Shown here piece after piece: positions 45,111-56,840 of a stretch of 64,000 bases of DNA. Position 1 is the stretch's first letter. Each line of letters starts with the position of its first letter. Origin of the DNA: Massospora cicadina (taxonomy: Eukaryota > Entomophthoromycota > Entomophthoromycetes > Entomophthorales > Entomophthoraceae); contig JAKSZP010000199.1 of assembly GCA_022478985.1 (NCBI GenBank), positions 1-64,000 on the forward strand, given 5' to 3'. Position numbers and translations under genes: made by a program. The notes beneath the pieces are model-generated. The model did no database searches and had not been told where the DNA came from. It saw only the letters and a program-made list of their open reading frames with translations.

Positions 45111-46697
45111 AAATTGGGGTTAAATCTCCTATGTTGATACTATGTGTCCAGTCTTTAATGTGACCATAGTTAACATCTAACTTGGAGAAAACATCTTAAT
45201 AGTCTTCAAGTAGTTGATGCACTTTTTCAATTTCCTTCTGATTTAATTTATCAGATATTTGGAATTGAGGGATATACAAAGTAAATTGTCAATGGGTAGG
45301 CCAAAATCAAGGTTTGTATCAATAAAATGTACCTTTTTTTATTTCATCAATAAGAATTAATTGACTTTTCCCAATTTTTTTGACATGGAATTCATAGGTA
45401 TGTAATGTCTTACTTACATGTTTTGCAAAAAATGAACATTATGGTTCAAATGTACTTTTGGCATATCACTATCTCATGAACTGTTCAACAAATCCCAGCA
45501 AACCATGTGTCAGGTGATCAAGTCACTCAGCCCCCTTCCACCAATAGTACTGAGAATGTTGACAACTGACTTCAGTTGCCTCTAGGCTTTGTCTGCGTGA
45601 GGGTGTTTTTGCGCCAAAAATTTCTAAATTGCTCCAATAAAACTTAAATATCTCAGGAACTACAAGTCCAATTGTGAAAATACAAAGTGTGTTGTGATCC
45701 TCAGAACTAAATCTCTTCAATAACACCAATTCCGAGTACCAGAAGCACTCACAGAAAAAAATAACAATATTTGAACTCAAAAATTTGAAATGCTGTGACC
45801 CAAAAATTGTGATAAAACTTGAACCAAAAAATTTTGAACCAAAAACTGACAAATCCTATGCAGAGCGTCAACAGGCCTATCGTTTGAGACTAAAATCAAA
45901 GAAATTGGCTGAGAACTTAGACAATGGCAACCATTTGAAGATTGATGAAACCTCATCAGCACCCAAGTAACCCCACATCTCTGATACCTGGGTCATCCAG
46001 TGTGCCCCCAAAGTGACTCAGATCGAGCGTACGGCTAGCTAGCAAGAAAACAGATGATGAGAACATTGATAACTTGTGCTTTTAACATTTTTAGCCAACC
46101 TTTACTTCTTTCCCAAAGCACAAGTCTGCCCATGATTCCAAGTCTACCAGTAGTCCCACAACTACAGGTTAAATTTTTTGATGTTTCTTGACTATTATAT
46201 ATTTTTTGTTTAACTTTTCAAGTAACAAATTAATAAGCCACTGCTAAGCTGGATTGAGGACTCCTGAAAAAACTATCAGTTCAAACCTACTTACCCCATT
46301 GACACTAGTAATGTGTAACAAGCAGTTCAAGGGTATATGCAGGATTATGTTGGTTAAACCACTCTTTGTTCTCCTGGTTTACTTTTTATCTCCTCAGTGG
46401 TATAAAATGGTATTCCATCTTCTGCATTTACTGAGTCAGGTAGCTTTTATGTTTTTTCTAGAGGTAGAACATCAAAAAGGTAAAGTGATAACAGGGTACT
46501 CAGTCAGACAAGAGTAATCCTTCTTTATGGAATCTTTATTATCCAAGAAAAGGGATTTTTATAGTTGAGAGTGATAAGTATACTTCTTTTATATTAATAG
46601 CTCAATCATATCTGATCATAAATTGTGTTCCATTGAGAATATTATAGTGACTTTTGTCAAGGGCCACAGAAGGAGATGAAAACACAAACTTTCTAAC

Positions 46698-46904
46698 TCA
46701 GATTGGAAGAGATGAGTACATACCTATTGCCTTGGTGTTATTTATACTGGCAGTACTGTACCCTTGAGTGTATTCAAGGTCTGAGGCAAGCTTGATTTTC
46801 TTGATGAGTTGGGACAATACAACATTGATAGGTGATCCCATATCCAATATAGCCATAATTTGGATCTTTTGAATTACCACATCCACTTTGATAATAGTCC
46901 TCAA
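46698..46904 (-). pseudogene. Aspartic protease of gypsy-4 (damaged active site)
   Basis: The minus strand reads VDVVIQKIQIMAILDMGSPI then NVVLSQLIKKIKL. This is the retropepsin active-site block, with the usual D(T/S)G read as DMG. It lies between the gag knuckle and RT as expected. The 68 codons are about two-thirds of a typical retropepsin. Confidence 0.75.
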
Positions 46905-47349
46905 AACTTTAGTAGAAGGTCTAACACCTCTTTGAGGTGGAACGTTACAAAAGGATTTTGAGAAGTCTCAAGGTACTTCTTCTTGATCTCCAGCAGACTG
47001 TGGATGCTCAATATGGGTTGGATAAACAGTGCAAGGTAATGATCAGCATTGCTGAATGTATCAATTATTTGAGGGCACCCTATAACCTGGCTCAGTTAGT
47101 TGCCTCCAGGAACCTGAGCGTCATCAATATTTTCCACATCCAATTGGTCCAGAATGGCAAGCTCAGCAGTTGAACCAAGAGTGTAATAACCTGTATTCTA
47201 TGACCACCTTCAGAGTCATAAGTGGGTTCATTCTCAATAAAAGTGAGGTGAGCAATCGTCAATGTTTCACTTTCAGGTACTTTGGGTTGGTCAGATTTAG
47301 AGGTACCTGACCCTAAGCCGACCTTCATTTCCCTGCTCAACAAGGGAGG

Positions 47350-49362
47350 GTCTTCTTGAAACACAAATCCTCAGTATGGTTATTCTTCTTACAGTAGCTT
47401 CATCTTGGCTTTTCCTCCTTATTAGGTTTTCTTCTTTCACAGTATACAATTTAGGTTTTGTGGAGGCCTTTTGGGAGATCTTTGGCTTTTGTATGTCAAT
47501 TAAATCAATTAGGGATTCTTTAATGTTCAAAAAAGAATTGAAGTTTCATTTAATGGATGTGACGTTTATGGATAGATTGGGGTTACTATGTAAATCAGCA
47601 ACGACAGTGGCTACAGCATCATCCAGAGTCAGTATCTTTGAGATTAACAGCGTTTGAGCTTCTATATAAAATCAGTCAATGTTTTTGGCAAGGGTTTCAT
47701 TTTAACGCAGTGCAATTCTCATGAAAGCCTGTTTCTTCATACTCAGGCTCTGCTTTGGCCTGAATTCCTTGATGAGCGCTTTCTTCACTTTTCTTCAGGT
47801 ATTCAATTCATCCATATGAGGCACCATAACCTCTTGATCCATATGGCTTAAACAAGATAAAATATGCTTCACTTTTGATGTTCAGTCACACCTTATATCA
47901 TAGCTTCTTAAATGTAGAGGAAAAGATATGATATCCCTTCATGAGATGTAATCTTGTCTTTGAACGTAAACTTAAAGATAGTATTCTCAAATCCAGTAAT
48001 GATGTACTTCAGGAGCTTTAAATTCTACAATCTAGTTCTTAAATCATTCTTTTCAACTTGACGTTCCAGTTAAAATATATGGTCCTGTAGAGGATTGAGA
48101 TGATGCTCCATTTCCTTCAGGGTAAGTCTTGGCATAACATGTAACAGATTTATTCTTTATTAAAGAGAAAATCTTTCATTCTTCAAGTTCTTAACGAAGA
48201 TGTCCAAATTATAAATATTTTGGTGAGGAGATGAGCAGTATGTTTTCAATAGCTTGTTCTCATCATATAATACTCCAATGCACAAATTCAAGTCCGCCTT
48301 CATCTCCATGCATTCAGTGCTCTGAGGAGGCTTGTTGGTCTTGGCTTTTAACTCTTCTGTTAGAGTAATCCAGCATTTCTCAGCTTTATTGAGGCGATGA
48401 TTGACTTGGGTAATGTCCTCCCAACTGGAGGATTTGCCTATCAAATCGCTCTAAAATTTGTTAAGTTGCTCAGTAATAGAAAGAGTAGTTGCCTAAGTCA
48501 CACAGGATTCCAGATCCTGCTCAACATAGGCAACTCAGAAAATGATAATTTAAGGTAACTGATGTAGTTTTAGAGGTTTGATGGGCCTCCAGCTCATCAA
48601 TTCATCTTAGTGCTTGTTCTAGCCATGCCTTAAGAATGGATATTTGCTCTTCCTCCTGTTAATAGCTAGTAGAGTCTTGAACTGACATTTTGCCATGAGC
48701 TTCACTATTCTGTCATTGGGGCTCTTCAGAAAAGGCATCAAGTAATTGCCTGGTATTTTTCTTGACTCCATAATGTCTTTTTAATAAAGCTTCACAACTC
48801 TCTCCACATACTTGATAATACTTTAATCAATCATCCCCATTTGATTATGGAGCTGAATAATGCATAAACGGTTTTCTCTAATAAAACAGTAGATGTCTCT
48901 TATACTTTGAGATGCTAAATTATATGCCTGCTCATAAGCCATCTGTAGGGCCTTTTGGGTATTGATATGATGGTGGAGTTCCTCATTATGGACTCCTAGT
49001 AATTGCATGTTATGATAGAGTGCAGGGTATACAAATTGAATGATATAGAGAGATAGATTTTCACTTGATCTGTAAACCTCTGGGAGAGAACTGGATTTAT
49101 ACAGGTTCATGAGAGATCTGTCTGCAGTGGATTCTCTTTCATAGATTCTCCTTTCTCCTGTGTTAATAGTTCCATAAAGAAATGCTTTAACTCTTTTATT
49201 AGAGATCCAAGCAAGAAAATGAGATTCAGGAATCCTTATAGTATTTTCTTGAACTTCTTTAAACTTGATAAGAGGTGGACTTCCCATTTGGTCATCTTCT
49301 TCACCATTTCTGTTGTGGACCCAGTGGGTGACACTATCAATTGGGTACCATCTATGATGCAA
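47350..49362 (-). pseudogene. gag of gypsy-4 (broken)
   Basis: 49362-48823 is a 179-codon open stretch near the 5' end (SSLPEVYRSSENLSLYIIQF, then a helical, Q/H-rich end). 48444-48160 is a coiled-coil-like stretch (WEDITQVNHRLNKAEKCWIT). Near 47400-47350 lies SYCKKNNHTEDLC, a CCHC knuckle whose first cysteine position is read as TGA. Structural protein by position; no intact frame. Confidence 0.65.
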
Positions 49363-49399
49363 TCAATTAGTTGCATGTATTTTTAAGCATCAGCTGAAA

Positions 49400-49416
49400 C
49401 CCTTTAGTGAGTAACA
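49400..49416 (-). promoter_or_regulatory. Degenerate primer-binding site of gypsy-4
   Basis: The minus strand reads TGTTACTCACTAAAGGG, 14 of 17 identical to the gypsy-1/gypsy-3 site, just inside the 5' LTR. Confidence 0.6.
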
Positions 49417-49419
49417 TCT

Positions 49420-50188
49420 TGTAGGGCTTCCATTTTTAAGCTCATTGGTGCTATGCTCAAGAATCCTGACAGTCATTACTTGAGGCTGACTAAGTTGAAT
49501 GACAAGTATACTTTTATTTTAAAGGGTATCAAGAGACCACTTATGTCCTATCAGCTAGAGTATCTATACTATGGTAAGTATATTAAACTGGACTTAATGA
49601 AGTTAAGTACCAAAATTTGATATATGAATAACAACATACCTTTATTATAGTATAATTTTAAAGGTTTTTACATATCACAAACAACAATATAAACCCCCAA
49701 AAGGAAAAGGATTAATAATATTAATAGGGGTGATATCTGGAATAGTGGCTCTTGGTCAAATGATGTATTTCAGATATTATAATACCTTTGTATCACAATT
49801 TTGATAGGTTAAAAATAGTGAATATAATACTTAAGTTAGATGAGACTGTGTATCACTTAAGTTGATCATTTGGAAGCTCCTTGATTTCTACCCTTTTTAG
49901 ATTAATTTTTATTTGCTACCTTAAGTGTTACTAAAAGTAGTTATCAACTGACCTTCAGATGATCCATCATTTTGATAAGGCAAAAATTTATCTTGGGGTA
50001 TCTTAGGCTCAACTTAGTTTGTCATAGTTTTACTAGAGTTGACTAGAGCTATGCTGACTATCAATTTCTCTAGGTAGTTTATTGAGGTAATAGATTTAAA
50101 CCCCTTCTTGGGTCTAGATATTGATTTAGCTTAGAGAGCCAAATGGTCAATATTTTTCCCATCATGTCTGATATCAGGATATCTGACA
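49420..50188 (-). repeat. 5' LTR of gypsy-4
   Basis: A 769-bp LTR, starting TGTCAGATATCC on the minus strand and ending CCTACA. Homologous to 41361-42625 minus the solo LTR. Confidence 0.85.
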
Positions 50189-50850
50189 TCAACTAAAAAT
50201 TCTGTTGAATTTAAATGGTAGTGGATGTGAAAAAAGCTAGGTTTAAACTATATATAATTGTTATCATATCAGCTGGTACAAATTGATAATTAATATCATC
50301 TGCTATCCTAGTGGCATGAAGCTCATTGTAGACCAAGTTGTTGGTCAATCTAGCAGATATCTGTTTATATGAAATATATCAAATCCTAAAGTGCAATATT
50401 GAATTATTTGTATAGCTGGCATACTGACACATAGTAATCATCAATCTAATATAATTTATTTGACCACAATTTCTGATATATATTATATGAAAATAGTCAA
50501 AATATTTTTACTAAAGACCTTAATTGTTAAAAGTTAGATTTTGGCTAAAAATTAGAGGTAATAAAATGAATGAGATGTCTATCTAGGATACTATAAAATG
50601 TGTAAAAATTATAATAGTATTGCTGGAGTGGTCCTAAAACAGTAGTTTAGTTAATATAATGTTACTAGAAACATAAATTTGGGACATGGCTGGTTAAAAT
50701 ATTTTATGGTCAAGGTGATCTATTGCTAATAAGAAAATTATTACCTAGCTTTTAGCAAATGGTGATGAGTATTGTAGGTGTTAAACAGTTATAGTAACTT
50801 AACTTTTGGGTAATACTGCAAGTTTTCAAACGGAGATGGAGGCATTTTAT
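50189..50850. other. AT-rich intergenic DNA without recognisable features
   Basis: No open frame, repeat or RNA gene seen between the gypsy-4 LTR and the upstream region of the 6-phosphogluconolactonase gene. Confidence 0.5.
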
Positions 50851-51059
50851 TGGTATGGCAACGCTGATTTTGACAGTATTTGTCCAGATTTTTAGCGGCT
50901 TTGTTTTCGGTCTTCGATTAAAAATAGAAAAACTTGTCTATTCTAAAACATTATATCCTATAGTATCGAATGATGAGATCAATAGGGTAGGTGACGTTTC
51001 ATCGAACTTAAATAAATAGCTTGAAGCTAGATCACTTTCTTATTACATTAAGTTAAGAT
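50851..51059 (+). promoter_or_regulatory. Upstream region of the 6-phosphogluconolactonase gene
   Basis: Local features include ATTGG (an inverted CCAAT) near 50857 and GTGACGTTTC (TGACGT half-site, CRE-like) near 50992. The stretch before the ATG is A/T-rich, with no upstream ATG directly before the start (AGTTAAGATATG). No clear TATA box at a fixed position. These are candidate sites by sequence only. Confidence 0.35.
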
Positions 51060-51827
51060 ATGACTCCAACCGAGCCGCTTGTATTTAGTTTCTCCACTTT
51101 GGAGGAGGTCAGTATTGCTTTAAATAAGTTTGTAGCGAGCTGCTCGAGCCAAGCTATTAAATCCCACGGTCGGTTTACCATAGCCCTCAGCGGTGGTTCT
51201 TTGCCCAAGACTTTAGCTGCGGTTCTTAAAGACAACCGTGAGATTGACTTCTCCAAGTGGCATGTTTTCTTTGCTGACGAACGCTGTGCTCCTCTTAATC
51301 ATGAAGATTCCAACTACCTGTTGGCCAAAAAGGAACTTTTAGATCATGTGCCTATTTCCAGAGAAAATATACATACCATCAACAATGATCTGGTTAATTC
51401 TCCCTCCGCAGCTGCCGAGGATTATGAATCCACACTAGTTAAAGTTTTTGACGATAAAAATGAAGTTCGCTTTCCTACTTTTGATCTTATTTTTGTAGGA
51501 ATTGGTCCCGACGGCCATACTTGCTCTTTATTTCCAGGCCATCCTCTTCTTGAGGAGAAGGATCTTTGGGTTGCGCCTATAGAAGACTCTCCTAAGCCTC
51601 CCCCGCAGAGAATCACTTTGACTTATCCAATCCTCAACCACGCTACTGCAGTAGCTTTTGTCGTCACTGGAGATAACAAACAGTCGATTCTGGAGAAGAT
51701 ATTGGATGAGAAGGATTATTCTTTACCTGCGACACGTGTCAAACCTATTCATGGCCAGTTGTACTGGTTTTTGGATGATGACGCTTCTGCTGCTCTCAAA
51801 AAGACCAATATTCAAAAACATTTTTAA
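51060..51827 (+). CDS. 6-phosphogluconolactonase
   Basis: Hydrolyses 6-phospho-D-glucono-1,5-lactone to 6-phosphogluconate, the second step of the oxidative pentose phosphate pathway, in the cytosol. The 255-residue uninterrupted frame matches the size of fungal SOL3/SOL4-type enzymes. Family motifs in order: FTIALSGGSLPKTL (about 39-52, phosphate-binding loop), WHVFFADERCAPLNHEDSN (about 67-85), DLIFVGIGPDGHTCSLFPGH (about 142-161, the signature DGHTxSLFPxH) and SPKPPPQRITLTYP (about 177-190). No signal peptide or membrane segment. The ATG at 51060 gives a standard N-terminus; the stop is TAA. No intron is present. This is the only intact conserved gene in the window. It is bordered by about 0.9 kb to gypsy-4 and several kb of quiet DNA on the right. 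No internal TGA, unlike the repeats. Confidence 0.97.
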   Translation: MTPTEPLVFSFSTLEEVSIALNKFVASCSSQAIKSHGRFTIALSGGSLPKTLAAVLKDNREIDFSKWHVFFADERCAPLNHEDSNYLLAKKELLDHVPISRENIHTINNDLVNSPSAAAEDYESTLVKVFDDKNEVRFPTFDLIFVGIGPDGHTCSLFPGHPLLEEKDLWVAPIEDSPKPPPQRITLTYPILNHATAVAFVVTGDNKQSILEKILDEKDYSLPATRVKPIHGQLYWFLDDDASAALKKTNIQKHF

Positions 51828-53437
51828 AGCCCTTTTCGAAGCCTGAAAACCTATTTTTCACATATTTCCCGCGGGGTGGCTACATTTTTGAAAATACACA
51901 CTTTCAGGCCAAACAGGATCTTTAACTTTTAAAGCAATTTTACTCTGTGCTATAATAATTTTTGCATATTTTTCACCTCTAGCCGGGGTTTTATTCTTCG
52001 CTTTTAAATATTTCTTTTAATTTTTTTATTTTCTTTGCGCGGCAGCATTTCCGGGTTACACAATCTATTTTAAGTATTTTTGACGTTCATCGTGCAAGCA
52101 AACGCATCGTTTTACTTACATCTTTTTTAATAATTGTTTTCTTCAGCGTTTGATTTCAGAAAGAAATTTATCCTTTTGAATTTATTCTTTAGTTAAACTT
52201 GACTTTTAATCATTAAAGTTTGCTTTAAGCGCTTAATTTTTGAACGCTCTTTTTGGTTTAGATTTTGGAGTAAAAATCTGGGCTTAATTTGTTACCACCT
52301 TTTAGTGCAGGTTTATTTCGGCTTTTAAACATTTTATGGCATCTATCTCGATATTTTAGTAGCCCCTAGCTTGTTTGTTCGAAAAGCAAAATATATAAAT
52401 GCATCCTCTTTATTTTTTTCTTTCTCGGGTTTTTACTTCTAAATACGTTGGTCAAAGGTAAATCATGGTCAATAATACATATGTACATTTTTCGGCTTTC
52501 TGCTCTGAAGATTACTATTTGAGTTATAAGTTACTAGATTAAAGATAGCTGCTATCAAATGTTAATGAATTCTATTATGTTTTAAGGATTTGGTATATTA
52601 TAAAGTGTGCTTCTTAAAGTTTCAGTGAAAGTAGTTAATAACAATTAATAAACATGAATTATGAATTGCATATAAATGGTGCTAAACTTCTTGAAATTAA
52701 ACCCTTTTTATTTCAAGTTTTTGTCATCCACCAGTTGTTACTTTTGAATCGTACCTTGAATTTATAAATTTCTATAAGATTATTGAGAGCTAGTTATTTT
52801 GGCTCGTAGTTAGGCTTTCATTATAGTACGTTTGCTACCAGCAACTTTTAGCTTTTTAAAGCTTGGAGTTAACTTTGTGGTGGTCAATTTGTATCCGAAA
52901 TGACTTTTGGTAAAATATTATAAAGGTTATCTGGTTTGTACTTCATAATAAGTTTTGTATGGCGCTATAATAGTATTCGAGAAAGCTGTTTATCAGTTGA
53001 TTTTTGGCAAGACATCATACTATGTAAGCGTTGATAAAAGTAGCCATGAATATTAGTGCAATTAATACCTTCTTGATAACTAATAGATTTATCTAGTTTC
53101 GCTCAAAAGCTTGCTTTTGAGTTGTAGCCTCAAAAACACATCAGAAGCGGTTTACATTGCTTCTTACAAAGGGATTAACTTTTCACGCCAGTTTGTTCTG
53201 AATATGTGTTTTAACTTTGTATTGCAACGACCAATTGGTATCATGCAATTTAAGTTTATAGTCCTCTTCCTCTGATACCCTCTCCCAAATGAGAGAGACT
53301 GGGCTGCAGAAGGTTACTGTACTAAAGTCTGTTAAGAAGAGGGCATAAGAAGCACATGCAGTTGGGACAATAAATATGCGCATAGTTGATGATTTTTAGT
53401 ATTTTCATAGTACTTTAAAAAGCTTTTTTAGTATAGT
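51828..53437. other. 3' flank of the gene: pyrimidine-rich, CpG-containing, no ORF
   Basis: T-rich sequence follows the stop codon. Unlike most of the window it contains CpG-bearing words (CCCGCGGGG at about 51870, GCGCGGCAG at about 52037, GACGTTCATCG and ACGCATCG at about 52082-52110). No open frame above 60 codons except 53183-53383 minus, which has no recognisable features. It could include 3' UTR/terminator sequence or regulatory sequence of a gene beyond; I cannot tell. Confidence 0.4.
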
Positions 53438-53610
53438 CTGAGAGCTGTTTGGTCCAGTGGGTAGTTGGTCCCACTTCTACTCTGAGGGTGCAAGTTTCAC
53501 TCGAGCCCTTGAAATCCCTAGGTTGCCAGTCTCCGGAAATTTAATTTAGAATCTGGATACCTACTGTTATATTGGAAAGAAAACTATTCTAATAAAAAAC
53601 CTATTAAACG
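53438..53610 (+). mobile_element. SINE-C: candidate tRNA-derived SINE
   Basis: TTTGGTCCAGTGGGTAGTTG resembles an RNA polymerase III A box, and GCAAGTTTCACTCGAGCCC about 35 bp downstream resembles a B box. The spacing and the words CCAGTGG-TAG, CTAC and CAAGTTT parallel the head of SINE-A at 56534. The sequence does not fold into a plausible tRNA acceptor stem, so it is not a functional tRNA. A unique-looking body and an AATAAAAAA tail follow. No target duplication found. Confidence 0.45.
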
Positions 53611-56149
53611 TATTTTGGTATTATTTTTTTCTGTTCCACCTACCTCAAATATCTATTAAGTATGTTCTCATATAGTCCAAAAATAGCTTATTGGTCCAAT
53701 TTAAAGAATGACGTTAGTAGCATATTAAATATTGCAGTATATATAATTGGTTAAACCATCATTAAGAAAGATTAAGCTTTTAAGCTAAGATTCAAATTTT
53801 GGTATATAATTTTTGTCTTCGAAGTAAAGCCCTTGGCATAAAATAATAATTTATCTAAATTTTAGTAAAGTATATCTAGTGTACATAGTTAAGCTAAAAA
53901 TATGTTTAACTGCTAGGATTATAGAAATATATTATTATTGTCTGTAAATAAGGTCATAAAATTGTTAACTCTGGTTACAAGATTTAATTTTGATCTCATA
54001 ATTAGTATAATATAGTTAGATTATATGATGTGGCTTTACTAACATCGTTGTTGTAATGGCTTAAAAAAGTTTACATGTGCTAAGTTTAAGCCATTGTTTG
54101 AAACTTGCAAAAAGTTTGTCATATTTAAGTGTAGCTAGAGGCTATTGCTAATTAAACTTTTCTTATCTACTGTTTTAATATCTATATGTATATGAGTACT
54201 TTACTTATAAGTTCTAATCAAACATTAACAATAAAACTTCCCTAGTAAGTCAAATTTTCTGTAGATAATTTCTGTAAAAGTCTAGTATCAGTTTGTCATA
54301 TATACTACCCTTAACACACACAAAGGAGCTCATCCTTATTTGTCTGACTCATTACTGCATCATAAAATCTACAGTAAATATTTTAAAATTCAATTAAATA
54401 ATTTATGTTCAAAGGAGGTCATTAGAAATTATTATAAAGTTATACTTTGCATATGTAAACTTTGCTTTAGATTTTTTACCCTTTAAATTTTTTACTATAG
54501 CTGTTTGTTATCTTTTAAGAGTATATGAACCTTAGCTGCTCTTATGAAGTAGTATTCCATACAAGATATAAAACTTAACTAAAGATGTCCATCATAAAAT
54601 TTACTAATTAAAATATATAATTCATAATCAATTTCATGTTTATTTACAGCCATTTACTTACAAAATAACTATTATTGTTTGTAAACAAGGTCTATTGTTA
54701 TATTAATTTATAAGTTAGAAATTTTTAGCCTAGCTTTCCTGAATCTACGTAGGTATGTTATAAATTAAATCTTTCATAATAGAAGTACTAATCATATACT
54801 ATCTAATTTTAGCTAGTTTATCTTTTCATATAACAAGTACATGTACCTAAATTATCATAAATATTGATCTGATCTAATGAGAGATATAAAGTTTTCAATC
54901 AGAGATTTACAAACAGGGTTCTGATCAAAGATATTATTTATACTATAGCGCTATGATGGATAGTTATATTTAGTTAACTTATGAAAAGATAAATTTAACA
55001 GTTTATATTTATTAGGGGAAGGTCCAAATTTAACAGTTTAGTATTAGCAAAAGAAGTTAAAGAGTTGGTAAGTAGCTTAAGGTTTTAAACCAAGTTAGTT
55101 ATGTAAAAAGGCTTTTCAGATATATATCTTCTGATTTTAAATTCCTTGAGCTTGTATACTAGCGTCAGATAGTAAAGGTAGTGAAGCTGGCGCATGAACC
55201 TATGTTAAACAATTATATATATATAACTTGGTGATAATTACTTAGACTTCACTTTTAGAATCTTTGGATCAAAGTAAGCTTTTTTATTTATATAAGATAT
55301 GCATTATGTTATATTAATTTTTTATATTTAAATTTAAAAAACTTTATTACATGACAGGATTATTTATGTTTAATCAAATACATTGATTGCAACAAAATAT
55401 GCTAGAAAGAACTAAAATTATATAAACATATCTATCTTATACAGATAAACTAAACGCACTTTGCAATTACATGCAATATGTTTTTATGCATTCTTAAGAG
55501 AATTTTTAGGTTTTATATATATATGAAAAATAAAAATACTTACAACATAATAAACCTAAACATTGCTATCTTTATTTTAATATTACTCCCTTACACAAAC
55601 CTAATTCAATATCCAAGAAACTTGTTCAGTTACAATTTTACTAATGTTATCTAACTTAATGGTTAGATAGGTGAGCTAGAAGGACACCTTCAAGCTCTTA
55701 CCCACAAATTTTTCTTTTGACCTCACTTTTTAAAACCTTTGAATTATAATAAACAAAATTTTTTTAATAATTTCTTATTAAATTGCATTCAGGAATTTTA
55801 TGTATGTACTATTCTTTTTAATATAGATGTTTAAAGAAATTTTAATTTATAATACTTTATCTTTAGTACTGAGCTAAGACAACTGTTATTTTACAGAATT
55901 TATTAATAGTTTAAAATTAAGTTACAAAATTAATATCACCTGTAATAATAAGTCTGAAAGATAAACTTAAATGGTTAATGATCAAAGGTGCTCATATAAA
56001 AACTAAAAAAGGTGTCTACCCTTAAAAATATTCTGCTCCCACTTGGATATGTATGGTTCGTATCCTGAGATAGCTAAAACTTGTCATGGTGTCTATTCCA
56101 AGACTAACCTGCATTGTTCAATTACCTGAAAACTAGAAGAAATGCTTTA
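53611..56149. other. AT-rich DNA, no gene
   Basis: A long stretch with dense stops in all frames and no recognisable repeat boundary. Short (TA)n runs near 55215, 55517 and 56150. Nothing annotatable. Confidence 0.55.
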
Positions 56150-56160
56150 TATATACCATT

Positions 56161-56365
56161 TTTCTTTCAATTTCAACATTTTGTATTTCAATTTCAAAAC
56201 TTTACACTTCAATTCCAATATTTTGTATTTCTTTTTTTAGTACTAGATGGCCAATAATTTGTATTTCAATTTCAACATTTTGCATTTCAAATTCACCATA
56301 TACATTTCAATTTCAACATTTTGCATTTCAATTTCAGCATTTTATATTTCAATTTCAACATTTTT
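56161..56365. repeat. Left subterminal array of 21-bp units
   Basis: Units close to CAATTTCAACATTTTGTATTT repeat head to tail with a 21-bp period. They are interrupted at 56232-56257 by a tiny SINE-B fragment and near 56294 by a partial unit. The right array (58062-58230) holds the inverse complement. Probable transposase binding sites, by analogy with subterminal repeats of other transposons. Confidence 0.88.
56232..56257 (-). mobile_element. 26-bp SINE-B 3' fragment inside the transposon end
   Basis: TTTTTTTAGTACTAGATGGC is the complement of the SINE-B 3' end (compare CCATCTAGTACTAAAAAAAA at 59443). It is flanked by TTTGTATTTC at 56222-56231 and 56258-56267. The flanking word is also part of the 21-bp array, so duplication length is uncertain. 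Confidence 0.6.
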
Positions 56366-56517
56366 TAAAAGACTATATTATTCATATATTATTTTTATAG
56401 AATAGAAAATAGCCTAAAATATTATAAAAAATTTGTTATTTATATAAAAAAAGTATAATCCATATGTCTTTCATGAATAGTCCATAAAATGAATTTGTTG
56501 AAGATAATTATAATGAT

Positions 56518-56533
56518 AAAGAAACAGATAATA
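56518..56533. repeat. 16-bp target duplication of SINE-A copy 1 (left)
   Basis: AAAGAAACAGATAATA, identical to 56825-56840. The transposase reading frame runs through either copy. Confidence 0.93.
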
Positions 56534-56824
56534 TAAGGGAGGATACCCCAGTGGTAGAGTATGGACCCTCTACCACTGCCTCCCAAGTTTGATCCCGGTA
56601 ATGGACTTTGGGTAGGGGACAATTTTGACTGTGTTGGTTTTACGCGCCAATGCCCCGAACTGAGATAGCAAATAGCAAAGGTGGTCTATGGAGTTCCTGG
56701 CTTATCATACTATCATACGCCGCGCATGGAGGTTTTCCAGGTTTTATCCTCCTTTCCCATTTTCTTCACTTCCCTAATTGGTGCGGTATCATCCTCAGGT
56801 CAGCCCACCTCAAATAAAATTTAA
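56534..56824 (+). mobile_element. SINE-A copy 1: full-length tRNA-derived SINE, 291 bp
   Basis: Bounded by a perfect 16-bp target duplication. The head (56534-56605) has an A-box-like TACCCCAGTGGTAGAGT and a B-box-like AGTTTGATCCCGG, as in tRNA-derived SINEs. The body includes ACTGAGATAGCAAATAGCAA and TACGCCGCGCATGGAGG. The 3' end is CAGCCCACCTCAAATAAAAT then an A-rich tail. Insertion disrupts the transposase frame, so it is younger than the transposon copy. Copy 2 is at 58440-58617. Confidence 0.92.
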
Positions 56825-56840
56825 AAAGAAACAGATAATA
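56825..56840. repeat. 16-bp target duplication of SINE-A copy 1 (right)
   Basis: AAAGAAACAGATAATA, the partner of 56518-56533. Confidence 0.93.

Larger units (their letters stand above)
41361..50188 (-). mobile_element. gypsy-4: Ty3/gypsy element with both LTRs
   Basis: Minus strand, from the 5' LTR (50188-49420) through primer-binding site (49416-49400), gag (49362-47350), protease (46904-46698), reverse transcriptase (about 45110-44400), RNase H (about 44270-43900), integrase (43781-42693), and polypurine tract to the 3' LTR (42625-41361). The LTRs are about 760-770 bp once a 500-bp solo LTR in the left one is discounted. Total without that insertion is about 8.3 kb. All frames are broken. 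I could not find a convincing 5-bp target duplication. Confidence 0.88.

Noticed and set aside
51053..51256. Minus-strand frame overlapping the start of the 6-phosphogluconolactonase gene
   Set aside because: Antisense shadow of a strongly conserved coding sequence.
53448..53520. Possible functional tRNA gene
   Set aside because: A/B-box-like words are present, but no acceptor or T stem pairs convincingly. Better explained as a SINE head.
56538..56605. Possible functional tRNA gene in the SINE-A head
   Set aside because: It lies inside an insertion with target duplications and lacks a proper cloverleaf and CCA-side pairing. tRNA-derived, not a tRNA.
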